From Anaerolineales bacterium UBA877 (lineage in GTDB: Bacteria > Chloroflexota > Anaerolineae > Anaerolineales > Villigracilaceae): DNA of 15,561 nucleotides. The stretch spans positions 1 through 15,561 of the forward strand of contig DBFP01000016.1 of the NCBI GenBank assembly GCA_002294405.1. The letters are read 5' to 3'. The position numbers were made by a program, and so were the translations under genes. Shown here piece after piece: positions 1 through 6,515 of this stretch; position 1 is the first letter of the stretch; each line of letters opens with the position of its first letter. The notes under the pieces are model-generated. The model was not told where the DNA came from. It saw nothing but the letters and a program-made list of their open reading frames with translations, and did no database searches.

Positions 1-423
1 TCGCGCAATTCGCCGGTCATGGCGCGCATGGCCGCCCTCAAGGATTACACCACCATCTGCAGCAGTGCCCCCAGCGAATTCCTTTCCGAATTGGCGCTCC
101 GTCATCGAAGCCAGATAACCGGACGAAATTTACAACTCATCCAAAACAACCTGGTCCTTTTGGATGGGTTCTTCGCAGCAAGAATGGATCATTTCAACTG
201 GGTGCGACCGAAAGCCGGTCCCATTGCCTTCCCTCGCCTGATCGGGGAAGATGTTGAACAGTTTTGTCACGAGTTGGTGACAAAATCAGGCGTCCTGCTC
301 CTGCCCGGGACGATGTATGATCATCCGGGTAATCATTTTCGGCTGGGTTTCTCGCGCAAGAATTTGCCGCAAGCCCTGGAGCAGTTGGAACAATTCATGG
401 ACTCCCATAAACCCGCGGAGTGA
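1..423 (+). CDS. PLP-dependent aminotransferase class I/II, C-terminal part (5' end outside window)
   Basis: The reading frame is open from base 1, so the gene begins upstream and only about 140 C-terminal residues are visible. The stretch 'LKDYTTICSSAPSEFL' is typical of fold-type I aminotransferases just after the PLP-lysine region, where the small domain starts. Near the end 'HFRLGFSRKN' carries the arginine that in this family binds the substrate alpha-carboxylate. The product would be a cytoplasmic enzyme transferring an amino group between an amino acid and a 2-oxo acid with PLP. The catalytic lysine and the residues that set substrate choice lie outside the window, so I do not name a substrate. 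The TGA stop overlaps a possible GTG start of the following tag remnant (GTGA at 420-423), which suggests the two were once translationally coupled. Confidence 0.85.
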   Translation, partial: SRNSPVMARMAALKDYTTICSSAPSEFLSELALRHRSQITGRNLQLIQNNLVLLDGFFAARMDHFNWVRPKAGPIAFPRLIGEDVEQFCHELVTKSGVLLLPGTMYDHPGNHFRLGFSRKNLPQALEQLEQFMDSHKPAE

Positions 424-617
424 AATGGATGATGACATCCTGCCAATATCTGCGTGAACACCCGGAAGACACTGTTCATAAGAAATACCACGACAACGAA
501 TATGGTTTTCCTCCAAAGGAGGAGGCTGCGTTACCAGGGAGGCTGGTACATGAAATTAACCAGGTGGGGCTTACCAGTCTAAAAGCATTTACATTGCCGC
601 CGTATAACCTATGTTAG
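420..617 (+). pseudogene. 5' fragment of a DNA-3-methyladenine glycosylase I gene (tag remnant)
   Basis: This 65-codon frame starts with GTG overlapping the aminotransferase stop, or at ATG 429/432. Its first roughly 50 residues match the N-terminus of the intact Tag protein encoded at 3903-4481. Shared features are 'HPEDT', 'YHD.EYGFP' and 'EINQ.GL'; I count about 25 identities in 46 aligned positions. The N-terminal zinc-ligand cysteine and histidine and the catalytic-type glutamate of 'HEINQ' are still present. Similarity stops after 'GLTSLK'; the usual 'SWxTxLKKR' continuation and the remaining 140 or so residues, including the C-terminal HxxxC zinc ligands, are missing. The frame then runs into the IS3 remnant and ends. 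It cannot encode a working glycosylase. The divergence from the intact copy argues for an older paralogue or a separately acquired copy rather than a recent duplication. Confidence 0.8.
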
Positions 618-858
618 CCGCATAAAAAAAGCCTATCCATAGGAGAATGGCTACGTTGAGTCATATAATGGCAAGATGCGCGATGAACTGCTAGATCGTA
701 AGATCTTCTTTACCCTAGAAGAAGCCAAAATCTTGATTGCGCGTTGGAGAGAAGAGTACAATCACGTCAGACCAAACAGTGCTTTAGATTATCGTCCCCC
801 ACCACCACAAGCCAGGTTGCTTGCTCAACAGTCGGTTATTGCTCCAGGTCTAACATAA
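613..858 (+). pseudogene. IS3-family transposase OrfB, C-terminal fragment with an in-frame stop
   Basis: The frame reads 'ENGYVESYNGKMRDELLD', then 'FFTLEEAKILIARWREEYN' and 'RPNSALDYRPPPP'. These are hallmarks of the C-terminal end of the IS3 DDE integrase, including the third catalytic acidic residue, the glutamate of 'ENGYVES'. Family members normally have 'PW-ENGY'; here the tryptophan codon position is TAG (640-642), a probable TGG to TAG nonsense change. The longest uninterrupted ORF starts only at ATG 676 and gives 60 residues. The first two acidic residues of the DDE triad are missing with the rest of the gene. This is a dead fragment; it shows that mobile DNA once entered between the tag copy and the AT-rich genes. 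Confidence 0.85.
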
Positions 859-886
859 CAACAGGTACAATCATTGGAGCTGGTCA
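613..886 (+). mobile_element. 3' remnant of an IS3-family insertion sequence
   Basis: The segment holds the last part of an IS3-type OrfB transposase followed by about 28 bp of non-coding tail. The tail ends in GGAGCTGGTCA (876-886), which resembles the GGGGGCAGGTCA-type right terminal repeat known for several IS3 subgroups; that match is from memory and imperfect. The left end, orfA and most of orfB are absent, so the element cannot move by itself and the target-site duplication cannot be checked. Its left junction lies between about 580 and 615, inside the tag remnant. Its right junction marks a sharp change to AT-rich sequence. Confidence 0.75.
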
Positions 887-1119
887 CACGAGAAAACTGG
901 AAGTCATTTACCTATCAATTCTTTATTGAACCAAAGGGTGGTCATCTCCATGAACATTACCGCTGGAAAGAAGATTTTCTTATAGAGATTACTAAAGAAT
1001 GTGGAAATAAAATCCTGAAAATTGATGAAAAATTACAATATCGCTTGATTGGTATTCCATTTTATAACAATGAAGATGAAAATGAATTCAGAAATAGTCT
1101 TGAAATTGTATTAGAGTAG
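887..1119 (+). pseudogene. 3' remnant of an unidentified AT-rich gene, cut by the IS3 element
   Basis: An open frame ending at TAG 1117-1119 gives about 77 residues after the IS end, rich in Lys, Glu, Ile and Asn: 'NWKSFTYQFFIEPKGG', 'HYRWKEDFLIEI', then 'RLIGIPFYNNEDENEF'. The alternating polar and hydrophobic pattern suggests a beta-rich cytoplasmic domain. I recognise no family. The only in-frame start is a TTG at 874 inside the IS tail, with no ribosome binding site, so the true N-terminus has probably been lost. The stop is followed directly by AGGTGAGG and, a few bases on, by the ATG of the next gene. The two therefore probably formed an operon in their source genome. Base composition differs clearly from the housekeeping genes and supports transfer. 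Confidence 0.5.
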
Positions 1120-1132
1120 AAGGTGAGGAAAA

Positions 1133-1716
1133 ATGAAAAAGATTAAAAAATTGTTGATTTTAATGCTCATATCGAAAACATAGGATGTATCGTATCAGTT
1201 CAAAATGAAATTCCTTTGGGAGTGCTAAGTTTCACCAATAAAGGTTATGGAACTATAACAGCAATAAAATTTATTGCCAAAGGGTACAATTCTTTCGGCG
1301 ATGTAATTAAAGTCGATGGAAAAGAGGAATTTATTATTATTAAGCAAGATATAAATATTGCACCGAGGAGAAATAGTAAGTCGACGGTCAAACTACCAAA
1401 CAGCCAAATCAGAAAAATAAATGTCATCGAGAGGCAAGTTCGTTTCTTGGATGGAACAGTAATGACTTATGAAGGAAGCAATAAGCAAGAATATGAAATT
1501 GAGCAACTTGAAGTAAGCGATAATAACGATTTAAAAATCCTAGAGGTTTTACATTCATATGAGTCATCGGCAGAATGTTTACCCACCGACACTGAAAAGG
1601 GATGGATATGTGTTTGTGGAAATTTAAATAAGTTAGATTCGTCAATTTGTAGCCAATGGGCAAAAGAAAAGATAGCGACATTTAATTATTGCACTAAGGA
1701 CTCCATAAAGACTTAG
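1133..1716 (+). pseudogene. 5' piece of a zinc-ribbon membrane protein gene, broken by a frameshift and a nonsense codon
   Basis: AGGTGAGG followed by ATG 1133 starts a lysine-rich frame that stops after 16 codons. The next frame, open from 1147 to 1713, reads on smoothly if one A is added to the six-A run at 1145-1150: 'MKKIKKIVDFNAHIENIGC...'. This makes a one-base deletion in a homopolymer the simplest explanation. The frame contains two likely beta-rich stretches ('KGYGTITAIKFIAKGYNSFG', 'RFLDGTVMTYEG') and near its end 'GWICVCGNLNKLDSSICSQW'. The latter is a CxC-x10-Cx2-W pattern resembling a zinc ribbon whose fourth cysteine has become tryptophan. A TAG at 1714-1716 separates it from the second piece, which continues in the same frame. 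Without the frameshift, translation could begin only at a poorly supported TTG (1216). The family is not recognised. Confidence 0.6.
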
Positions 1717-1731
1717 ATTGAAAACAAACGC

Positions 1732-2568
1732 TTGCAAAAAGAAGAAGCTGAGCTAAGGCAAAAGCAATTAATTGAAAATGAACGAATTCAAAAAGAGTGG
1801 TATGAGCCGCAGCAAGAACAGTTAAAAGCAAAAAGAGCAAAACAACGGAACATTAAAATAGGTGTTGCCATTGTTGTACTAATCGCATTAATTATCATTC
1901 CTTTGGAGATTAATCGGGCGAACAATGAAGGGGAAGCAGAAATGAAGAAGAATCTTGCAGGAACATGGAAATGTGATGGCGTTTATAATCCTTTGATTCT
2001 TAATTATGATGATGCATATATATTTAATCGATTTCAGGAATTGGATTTCTCAATAATAGATGGAAATTTAATTTATAACCCGCGAGAAGGCTATGTTGTT
2101 CTTAAAGAAGAAAACCGTTTGCATAAATATATGTTAATAAACGATAATGGGATACTTAAGTTAAAAATGGACAGTGATGGGGAAAAATATTCATGTGTCT
2201 ATTCATCAACATCAACTGTTCCCCTTCCGGACCCTAATTCCTCATCTGCAGTACCTTCAGCAACAACTTATTCTCCCACATCTGCATTAAATTTCCCATC
2301 AGGGGCAATAATCGGAACATGGTTAGATACTTGGGCATGGACCCGTACAATAGTTATCAAGAGGGTCAATGGTACATACCAGATGACTTCCACTTACTCT
2401 GATGGTAATCGAGAAACAATCTCGTTAGGAGTTAAAGTTATTAATGGCGAAGAAAGACTTTATGAAAATCCAGGAAATTTATATGGCGATTATATGGTCA
2501 TCAAAAGCAATGGGAATTTAGCGTTTTATGATGACCAAGGATTTATTTATGAAATTCCACCAAAATAG
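1732..2568 (+). CDS. 3' piece of the same gene: coiled coil, one membrane helix, two beta-type GTW modules
   Basis: This 278-codon frame lies in phase with the preceding piece, separated only by the TAG at 1714-1716. Its apparent start, TTG 1732, has no ribosome binding site, so it is better read as the C-terminal two thirds of one broken gene. Order of parts: a Lys/Glu/Gln-rich helical stretch (residues about 2-40), a hydrophobic helix 'IGVAIVVLIALIIIP' (about 42-58), then 'LAGTWKCDG' opening a beta-rich module. A Pro/Ser/Thr linker ('VPLPDPNSSSAVPS...') leads to a second module opening with 'IIGTWLDTW' and ending 'GFIYEIPPK'. The GTW starts recall lipocalin-like or small beta-barrel domains, but I do not claim membership. 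The lysine-rich region before the helix suggests the zinc ribbon is cytoplasmic and the beta modules are outside. Codon use is AT-rich. Probably not functional as it stands. Confidence 0.6.
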   Translation: MQKEEAELRQKQLIENERIQKEWYEPQQEQLKAKRAKQRNIKIGVAIVVLIALIIIPLEINRANNEGEAEMKKNLAGTWKCDGVYNPLILNYDDAYIFNRFQELDFSIIDGNLIYNPREGYVVLKEENRLHKYMLINDNGILKLKMDSDGEKYSCVYSSTSTVPLPDPNSSSAVPSATTYSPTSALNFPSGAIIGTWLDTWAWTRTIVIKRVNGTYQMTSTYSDGNRETISLGVKVINGEERLYENPGNLYGDYMVIKSNGNLAFYDDQGFIYEIPPK

Positions 2569-2803
2569 AAGTATCAAATTATGGTTTGTTATAACAAAGT
2601 TAATTCAATATATAGACAGCCCTTCATGGAAATAATTGGAAAGAGTAAATAAATTAAAAACCTCCAACTAATCTTGGAATAATTACTAAACCCCCATGAT
2701 TTTTAATACTTATGGTGGCGTCATTGTCAAGTAGGAAGCCCAAACAATCCGAATCGCCGTTACACTACTGGAAAGCAATCGTCAATCGCAACGAGCAATC
2801 AAC

Positions 2804-3226
2804 ATGAGCATTCTAAAAGCCAGCATCATGATCAACCTTCCAATCATCGATGCCTTCAATGGATTGATCGACTTCCCCAGGTGGCCACGGTGGCAAGGGG
2901 GTCTCGCCAGCGTTGAGCTCATATCACCCAATCCATTGCAGGTCGGCTCGCAACTTCGGCAGACTCGGATGGGCCGTAACGCCGCAGTGTCAATTATGGA
3001 AGTCACGCACCTCGTTCCAAATCAATTGCTAGGCTTAAAAAGCCCGAGTCGTCCAATTTCTTGGGAGGGCACCTTCACACTGGAATCTGTGGGCAATCGC
3101 ACCCGCCTTACATTGCAATTTAATATCCAGGCGACCGGGTTGGCTGGCCTATTCAGCGATCTAATCATCCGTTTGACGCTTCCACAGGAACTAAAAGCAT
3201 TCAAGAAAATGGTTGAGGCTTGCTAG
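2804..3226 (+). CDS. SRPBCC (START/polyketide-cyclase-like) family protein
   Basis: The 140-residue product has the layout of an SRPBCC fold protein: a first beta strand ('SILKASIMINLP'), the helical 'AFNGLIDFPRWPRWQGGLASVEL' with the usual aromatic W..W, and a 'G..LRQTRMGRNAAVSIMEVTHLVPNQLLGLKS' strand pair. Then come 'WEGTFTLESVGNRTRLTLQFNI' and a long C-terminal helix ('LPQELKAFKKMVEA'). These proteins enclose a hydrophobic cavity and bind or modify lipophilic ligands; the ligand cannot be read from sequence. ATG 2804 fits the family N-terminus; no good ribosome binding site precedes it, and ATG 2828 would cut the first strand. Composition is close to the host average, unlike the AT-rich DNA upstream. 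No operon partner lies close by. Confidence 0.75.
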   Translation: MSILKASIMINLPIIDAFNGLIDFPRWPRWQGGLASVELISPNPLQVGSQLRQTRMGRNAAVSIMEVTHLVPNQLLGLKSPSRPISWEGTFTLESVGNRTRLTLQFNIQATGLAGLFSDLIIRLTLPQELKAFKKMVEAC

Positions 3227-3418
3227 CACTCAAGATATGTGATCACGAGCCAATGAATTCCAGCGCACCCTATATTACAAATCACCGCTATCCACTTCGG
3301 GCTTTTTCTGCTCTCAAACAAACCCCCAGCCCGCCGGCCAACCACTAACGCAAACCGTTGACGGCACTACCGCTGGATGAGTCATGTTTGCGCCACTGAT
3401 ACTGGTGGAGATTCATTG

Positions 3419-3796
3419 ATGTCCAAGACAACATACAAGGCGCGTAACGTTTTATTCGTCCTCCTGGGCGTTGCGGCACTTGTACTCAAGAGGCATTACT
3501 CTGGACCTTTTATGGAGATTTTCCGCAGCTACAGCGGCAATGTCTCAGCCTCGTTCGCTGTATACTTTTTGGGTAGGATTTTGACCACTGGCTGGAAGTA
3601 CGAAAAGTTCGTGACCGCCGGCGTTGCTCTTCTGGCTGTAGATCTTTTCGAGATCACGAACGGATTCGGCATAATGACAAACGTGTACGATCCAGTCGAC
3701 TATGTGGCCAATGCAGTTGGTGTGGTGCTTGGATTGGCGGTTGATACTCTGGTAGGGTTAAAATGGCGGAACGACCTAAAGCGAAGTTCTCAATAA
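3419..3796 (+). CDS. Small integral membrane protein, VanZ-like
   Basis: I chose ATG 3419 because GGTGGAG ends eight bases before it; an in-frame ATG at 3377 has no such site and would add a polar leader. The 125-residue product has about four hydrophobic segments (roughly 10-24, 44-58, 66-80 and 93-112). Its C-terminal part holds E78, then D91-P-V-D94-Y-V-A-N98 and G101. This resembles the signature of VanZ-type proteins, where an acidic residue precedes a loop ending in 'D..D...N..G' at the start of the last helix. VanZ itself gives low-level teicoplanin resistance by an unknown mechanism, and most relatives are uncharacterised. The basic C-terminus ('KWRNDLKRSSQ') is probably cytoplasmic. 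The assignment is tentative; it may belong to another family of small four-helix proteins. Confidence 0.55.
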   Translation: MSKTTYKARNVLFVLLGVAALVLKRHYSGPFMEIFRSYSGNVSASFAVYFLGRILTTGWKYEKFVTAGVALLAVDLFEITNGFGIMTNVYDPVDYVANAVGVVLGLAVDTLVGLKWRNDLKRSSQ

Positions 3797-3890
3797 CGCT
3801 TTCTGAGGGGGGCGTAGGGGTTGGAGCAGGTAGATTCAACGACGTGTGATGGTTATGGATCCAGGTGCCGCATTCCTCTGACGAGGATAG

Positions 3891-3903
3891 TAAAATATCA
3901 ACA
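3891..3903 (+). promoter_or_regulatory. Possible -10 element placed for a leaderless tag transcript
   Basis: TAAAAT (3891-3896) stands exactly six bases before the tag ATG, the distance at which transcription would start on the A of the start codon. The only purine-rich motif, GAGGA at 3883-3887, is about 15 bases from the ATG, far for a ribosome binding site. No -35 box is seen. Confidence 0.25.
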
Positions 3904-4481
3904 TGACCACGTATTGTGATTACTGCAATTCTCATCCTGAAGATACTCATAATCGCGTTTATCACGATACGGAGTATGGTTTTCCACTCAAGGATGACCA
4001 TCTGCTCTTTGAGCGCTTCGTTCTGGAGATTAATCAAGCAGGGCTTTCCTGGATCACGATTCTGAAAAAAGCCGGCAATTTTCGTTCCGCATATGATTGC
4101 TTTGATATCGACAAAGTTGCATCTTATAGTGAGGCAGATCGAGTACGCTTGCTCAGCGATAGTGGCATAATTCGGAATCGGCTGAAGGTGAATGCCGCCA
4201 TAGAGAACGCGCGCCGGATCCAGGGGCTGCGGGAGGAGTACGGCTCTTTCAAAGGCTGGCTGGAGGCGCACCATCCGCTCGGCCTTGAAGAATGGACTAG
4301 GGAGTTTAAAAAGGCATTCGTTTTTACTGGAGGGGAAATAGTCAAGGAATTCCTGGTTTCAACGGGCTTTCTGCCCGGTGCTCATGACCAGGAATGCCCG
4401 GTTTATTGGCAGATCTTAAAAATGCATCCGGCTTGGGCAAAAGGGCTTTCCAGGGCAGCACTTAAACGGTCAAAATTTTAG
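3903..4481 (+). CDS. tag: DNA-3-methyladenine glycosylase I
   Basis: The enzyme removes 3-methyladenine from alkylated DNA and starts base-excision repair in the cytoplasm. The 192 residues are close to the usual length (E. coli Tag 187). Family landmarks are present: C5 and H21 plus H161-x3-C165 as the four zinc ligands, 'YHDTEYGFP' (20-28), E42 in 'LEINQAGLSWITILKK' matching the catalytic-type E38 of E. coli and W50 in the base pocket, 'GIIRNRLKVNAAIENAR' (88-104) as the DNA-binding helix region, and 'FVFTGGEIVKEFLVSTGFLPGAHDQEC' at the end. The start is fixed by the position of the first zinc cysteine. The gene stands alone with no close partner. It is only about half identical to the broken tag fragment at 420-617, so the two were not made by a recent duplication. 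Confidence 0.93.
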   Translation: MTTYCDYCNSHPEDTHNRVYHDTEYGFPLKDDHLLFERFVLEINQAGLSWITILKKAGNFRSAYDCFDIDKVASYSEADRVRLLSDSGIIRNRLKVNAAIENARRIQGLREEYGSFKGWLEAHHPLGLEEWTREFKKAFVFTGGEIVKEFLVSTGFLPGAHDQECPVYWQILKMHPAWAKGLSRAALKRSKF

Positions 4482-4532
4482 ATTTGATGGAATTTTGTTG
4501 CACCCATCCCCTCAGGTGGAGAGGTCGGGGGT

Positions 4533-4538
4533 TATAAT
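4533..4538 (+). promoter_or_regulatory. Possible -10 box of the hydrolase-MFS-MBL operon
   Basis: A perfect TATAAT lies 44 bases before the ATG of the hydrolase gene in the short gap after tag. No convincing -35 hexamer is found 16-18 bases upstream. The GC-rich CCTC/GAGG inverted repeat just before it (about 4509-4524) could be a weak end of the tag transcript. Confidence 0.35.
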
Positions 4539-4582
4539 TTGCTGATAACTCATTCACATTTTACGAAACATTGCGAGGACTC

Positions 4583-5362
4583 ATGCCCCAGATCATTCCA
4601 ACTGCTGAGCCGTTCTTCTTTGCCGGAAAAGGTGCCCACTCCAGGATCGGCTGCCTGGTGACGCATGGATTCACCGGCGCACCCAAAGAAATGCGCTGGC
4701 TGGGGGAGTATCTGAACGGCGAAGGGTTCACCGTCTGCGGCATCCGGCTAAACGGACACGCCACCAAACCGGTTGACATGATTCGCTCTCGATGGCAAGA
4801 CTGGCTGCTTTCGGTGGAGGATGGATTCAACCTGCTGCGTTCCTGCACCGACAGGGTGTTCCTGCTCGGACTTTCAATGGGCGGCGTGTTATCGTTGACC
4901 GCGGCGGGCAGCCTCCCGGTTTCGGGCGTGGTTGCCATGTCCACCCCGTACAGGCTTCCAGAGCATGTGCTGCTGCGCTTTACCCGCCTGCTTTCATGGT
5001 TCATCCCGTACATGCCCAAGGGAAAAGGTTCGCCAGATGCGGGCTGGTTCGATAAAAATGCCTTCAAGCAGCATGTCTCCTATCCAAAAAACCCGGTTAG
5101 GTCGGCAGGAGAATTGAACCAACTGCTGGGGGTGATGCGGGAAACTCTGCCGCATGTTAAAGTTCCCGTACTGCTGATCCATTCACGCGATGATGATTAC
5201 GTTATCCGGGACAGCATGGAGAAAATCCATACAGCTCTCGGCAGCACTGACAAACAGATGGTGTGGGTGGATGGGGGCGGGCATGTCATTACCGAAGAAC
5301 CAACGCGCGAGGCTGTATTCAAGGCTGCCGCCGATTTCATCAAGCGGATTGCCCAGGAATGA
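4583..5362 (+). CDS. Alpha/beta hydrolase, carboxylesterase/monoacylglycerol lipase type
   Basis: ATG 4583 is preceded by GAGG at 4575-4578; a TTG at 4571 is in frame but would overlap that site. The 259-residue protein is a compact alpha/beta hydrolase of the Est30/monoacylglycerol-lipase kind. The oxyanion-hole segment is 'VTHGFTGAPKEM' (26-37), the nucleophile elbow 'GLSMGG' carries Ser98, the acid is Asp204 in 'HSRDDDYV', and the base is His234 in 'GGGHVIT'. A short lid lies between about 120 and 170. There is no signal peptide, so it acts in the cytoplasm on short or medium acyl esters; the real substrate is unknown. The stop overlaps the next start (ATGA at 5359-5362), showing tight co-translation with the MFS transporter. 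Confidence 0.88.
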   Translation: MPQIIPTAEPFFFAGKGAHSRIGCLVTHGFTGAPKEMRWLGEYLNGEGFTVCGIRLNGHATKPVDMIRSRWQDWLLSVEDGFNLLRSCTDRVFLLGLSMGGVLSLTAAGSLPVSGVVAMSTPYRLPEHVLLRFTRLLSWFIPYMPKGKGSPDAGWFDKNAFKQHVSYPKNPVRSAGELNQLLGVMRETLPHVKVPVLLIHSRDDDYVIRDSMEKIHTALGSTDKQMVWVDGGGHVITEEPTREAVFKAAADFIKRIAQE

Positions 5363-6513
5363 GCATTGATCTGATTCTACTGTTCACCTCCCTCTTCACC
5401 TGGGGAATAGGCGAGGGAATGTTCTTTTATTTCCAGCCCATCTATATGCAGCAATTGGGTGCGAGCACGATGACCATTGCGACGGTCTTCAGCGCCTTCG
5501 GGCTGGCGATGATGCTGGCACACATCCCGGCAGGCTACCTGGCAGACAAGATCGGGCGAAAACCTGTTGTTGTGGCAGCCTGGTCCTCCGGGCTGGCTGC
5601 CACCTGGGTGATGGCCCTTGCCCGGACACTGCCAGTTTTTATCATTGGCGTCCTGCTTTACGGGCTGACTGCATTTGTCTCCGCACCGTTGAATTCATAC
5701 GTGACCGCGGCGCGTGGGAAACTTTCTCCAGTGCGCGCGATGACACTGATGTCAGCATCATTCAACATCGGGGCGGTAATCGGGCCGATCTCAGGCGGGT
5801 GGCTGGGTGAACATTTTGGCCTGAGAAATGTTTACCTGGCAGCTGCCTGCATCTTCATTATCTCCACCGCGATCCTGTTGTTCATCCATCCACAGAAGCG
5901 CGATGCCCATGACCCCGGCGATCCGCCGGGAAAATTATGGAAGAATCAGCGCTATATCACGCTGGTCGGGATAGTTTTCCTGGCAATGTTTGCCATGTAT
6001 CTTCCCCAACCGCTCACCTCCAAGTTTTTACAAAATGAGCGCGGGCTGTCACTGGCGACGATCGGATTGCTGGGTTCGGTGGGCAGCTTTGGGAATGCCG
6101 TTTTGAATTTGGTCCTGGGGCAATTCGCAGCCCGTACAGGTTTCCTGGTGGCGCAGGTCTCCGTGGCATTATTCAGCCTGTTACTTTGGAGAGGGGTGGG
6201 GGTACCCTGGTATGCCCTGGGTTACTTCTTATTGGGCGGGTTTCGTGCTGCCCGCTCATTCATATATGCACAGATACGCCCACTCATCCACCCGGCTCAA
6301 ATGGGACTGGCCTACGGCGTGGCTGAAACCTTCACTTCGCTGGCAATGACCCTTGCGCCATTACTGGCTGGAGTCCTGTATATGCGCGTACCGATTTTGG
6401 TGTACCCGGTCAGTCTTGCATTGGTGGCGATAATGTGCCTTGTCTCCGCTGTTTTTACGCCCCGCCATTCAATCGAAGAAAAGGGTGAATCCCACTTATC
6501 CCTGGAAATTTGA
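5359..6513 (+). CDS. Major facilitator superfamily (MFS) transporter
   Basis: The start is ATG 5359, overlapping the hydrolase stop; the longer frame upstream is a shadow of the hydrolase gene. The 384-residue protein has about 11-12 hydrophobic segments in two halves joined by a polar loop near residues 190-210 ('HPQKRDAHDPGDPPGKLWKN'). The loop between helices 2 and 3 is the MFS motif A: 'GYLADKIGRKP' (59-69) with its conserved G, D, R and K. Helix 5 'NIGAVIGPISGGWLG' resembles the antiporter-type motif C, which suggests drug or metabolite efflux, but the substrate cannot be told. Gene order (esterase, transporter, MBL hydrolase) suggests handling of an ester or thioester metabolite. The stop is two bases from the next ATG. 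Confidence 0.9.
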   Translation: MSIDLILLFTSLFTWGIGEGMFFYFQPIYMQQLGASTMTIATVFSAFGLAMMLAHIPAGYLADKIGRKPVVVAAWSSGLAATWVMALARTLPVFIIGVLLYGLTAFVSAPLNSYVTAARGKLSPVRAMTLMSASFNIGAVIGPISGGWLGEHFGLRNVYLAAACIFIISTAILLFIHPQKRDAHDPGDPPGKLWKNQRYITLVGIVFLAMFAMYLPQPLTSKFLQNERGLSLATIGLLGSVGSFGNAVLNLVLGQFAARTGFLVAQVSVALFSLLLWRGVGVPWYALGYFLLGGFRAARSFIYAQIRPLIHPAQMGLAYGVAETFTSLAMTLAPLLAGVLYMRVPILVYPVSLALVAIMCLVSAVFTPRHSIEEKGESHLSLEI

Positions 6514-6515
6514 GC

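Larger units (their letters stand above)
887..2700. other. AT-rich island of probable foreign origin
   Basis: From the IS3 right end to about 2700 the sequence is visibly AT-rich (for example 16 G/C of 60 at 1321-1380), whereas a typical housekeeping stretch has 33 of 60 (11161-11220). Codon choice follows: AAA, GAA, AAT, ATA and TTA dominate. Two decayed genes fill it. The right boundary is gradual, between about 2690 and 2760, with no visible repeat, integrase or tRNA to mark an attachment site. Bases 2569-2803 contain no ORF, RNA gene or terminator that I can support. Confidence 0.7.

Noticed and set aside
1145..1716. Programmed frameshifting and stop read-through to make one protein from the split gene
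   Set aside because: Would need two recoding events in one gene; the lost cysteine and neighbouring IS debris make decay the simpler explanation.
3330..3385. Integron attC-like site before the VanZ-like gene
   Set aside because: Some CAAC/GTTG inverted pairs occur, but no proper core sites or paired simple-site arms can be found.
3654..4274. 206-codon minus-strand frame opposite the VanZ-like gene and tag
   Set aside because: No start signal or domain; overlaps an intact, well-recognised tag gene.
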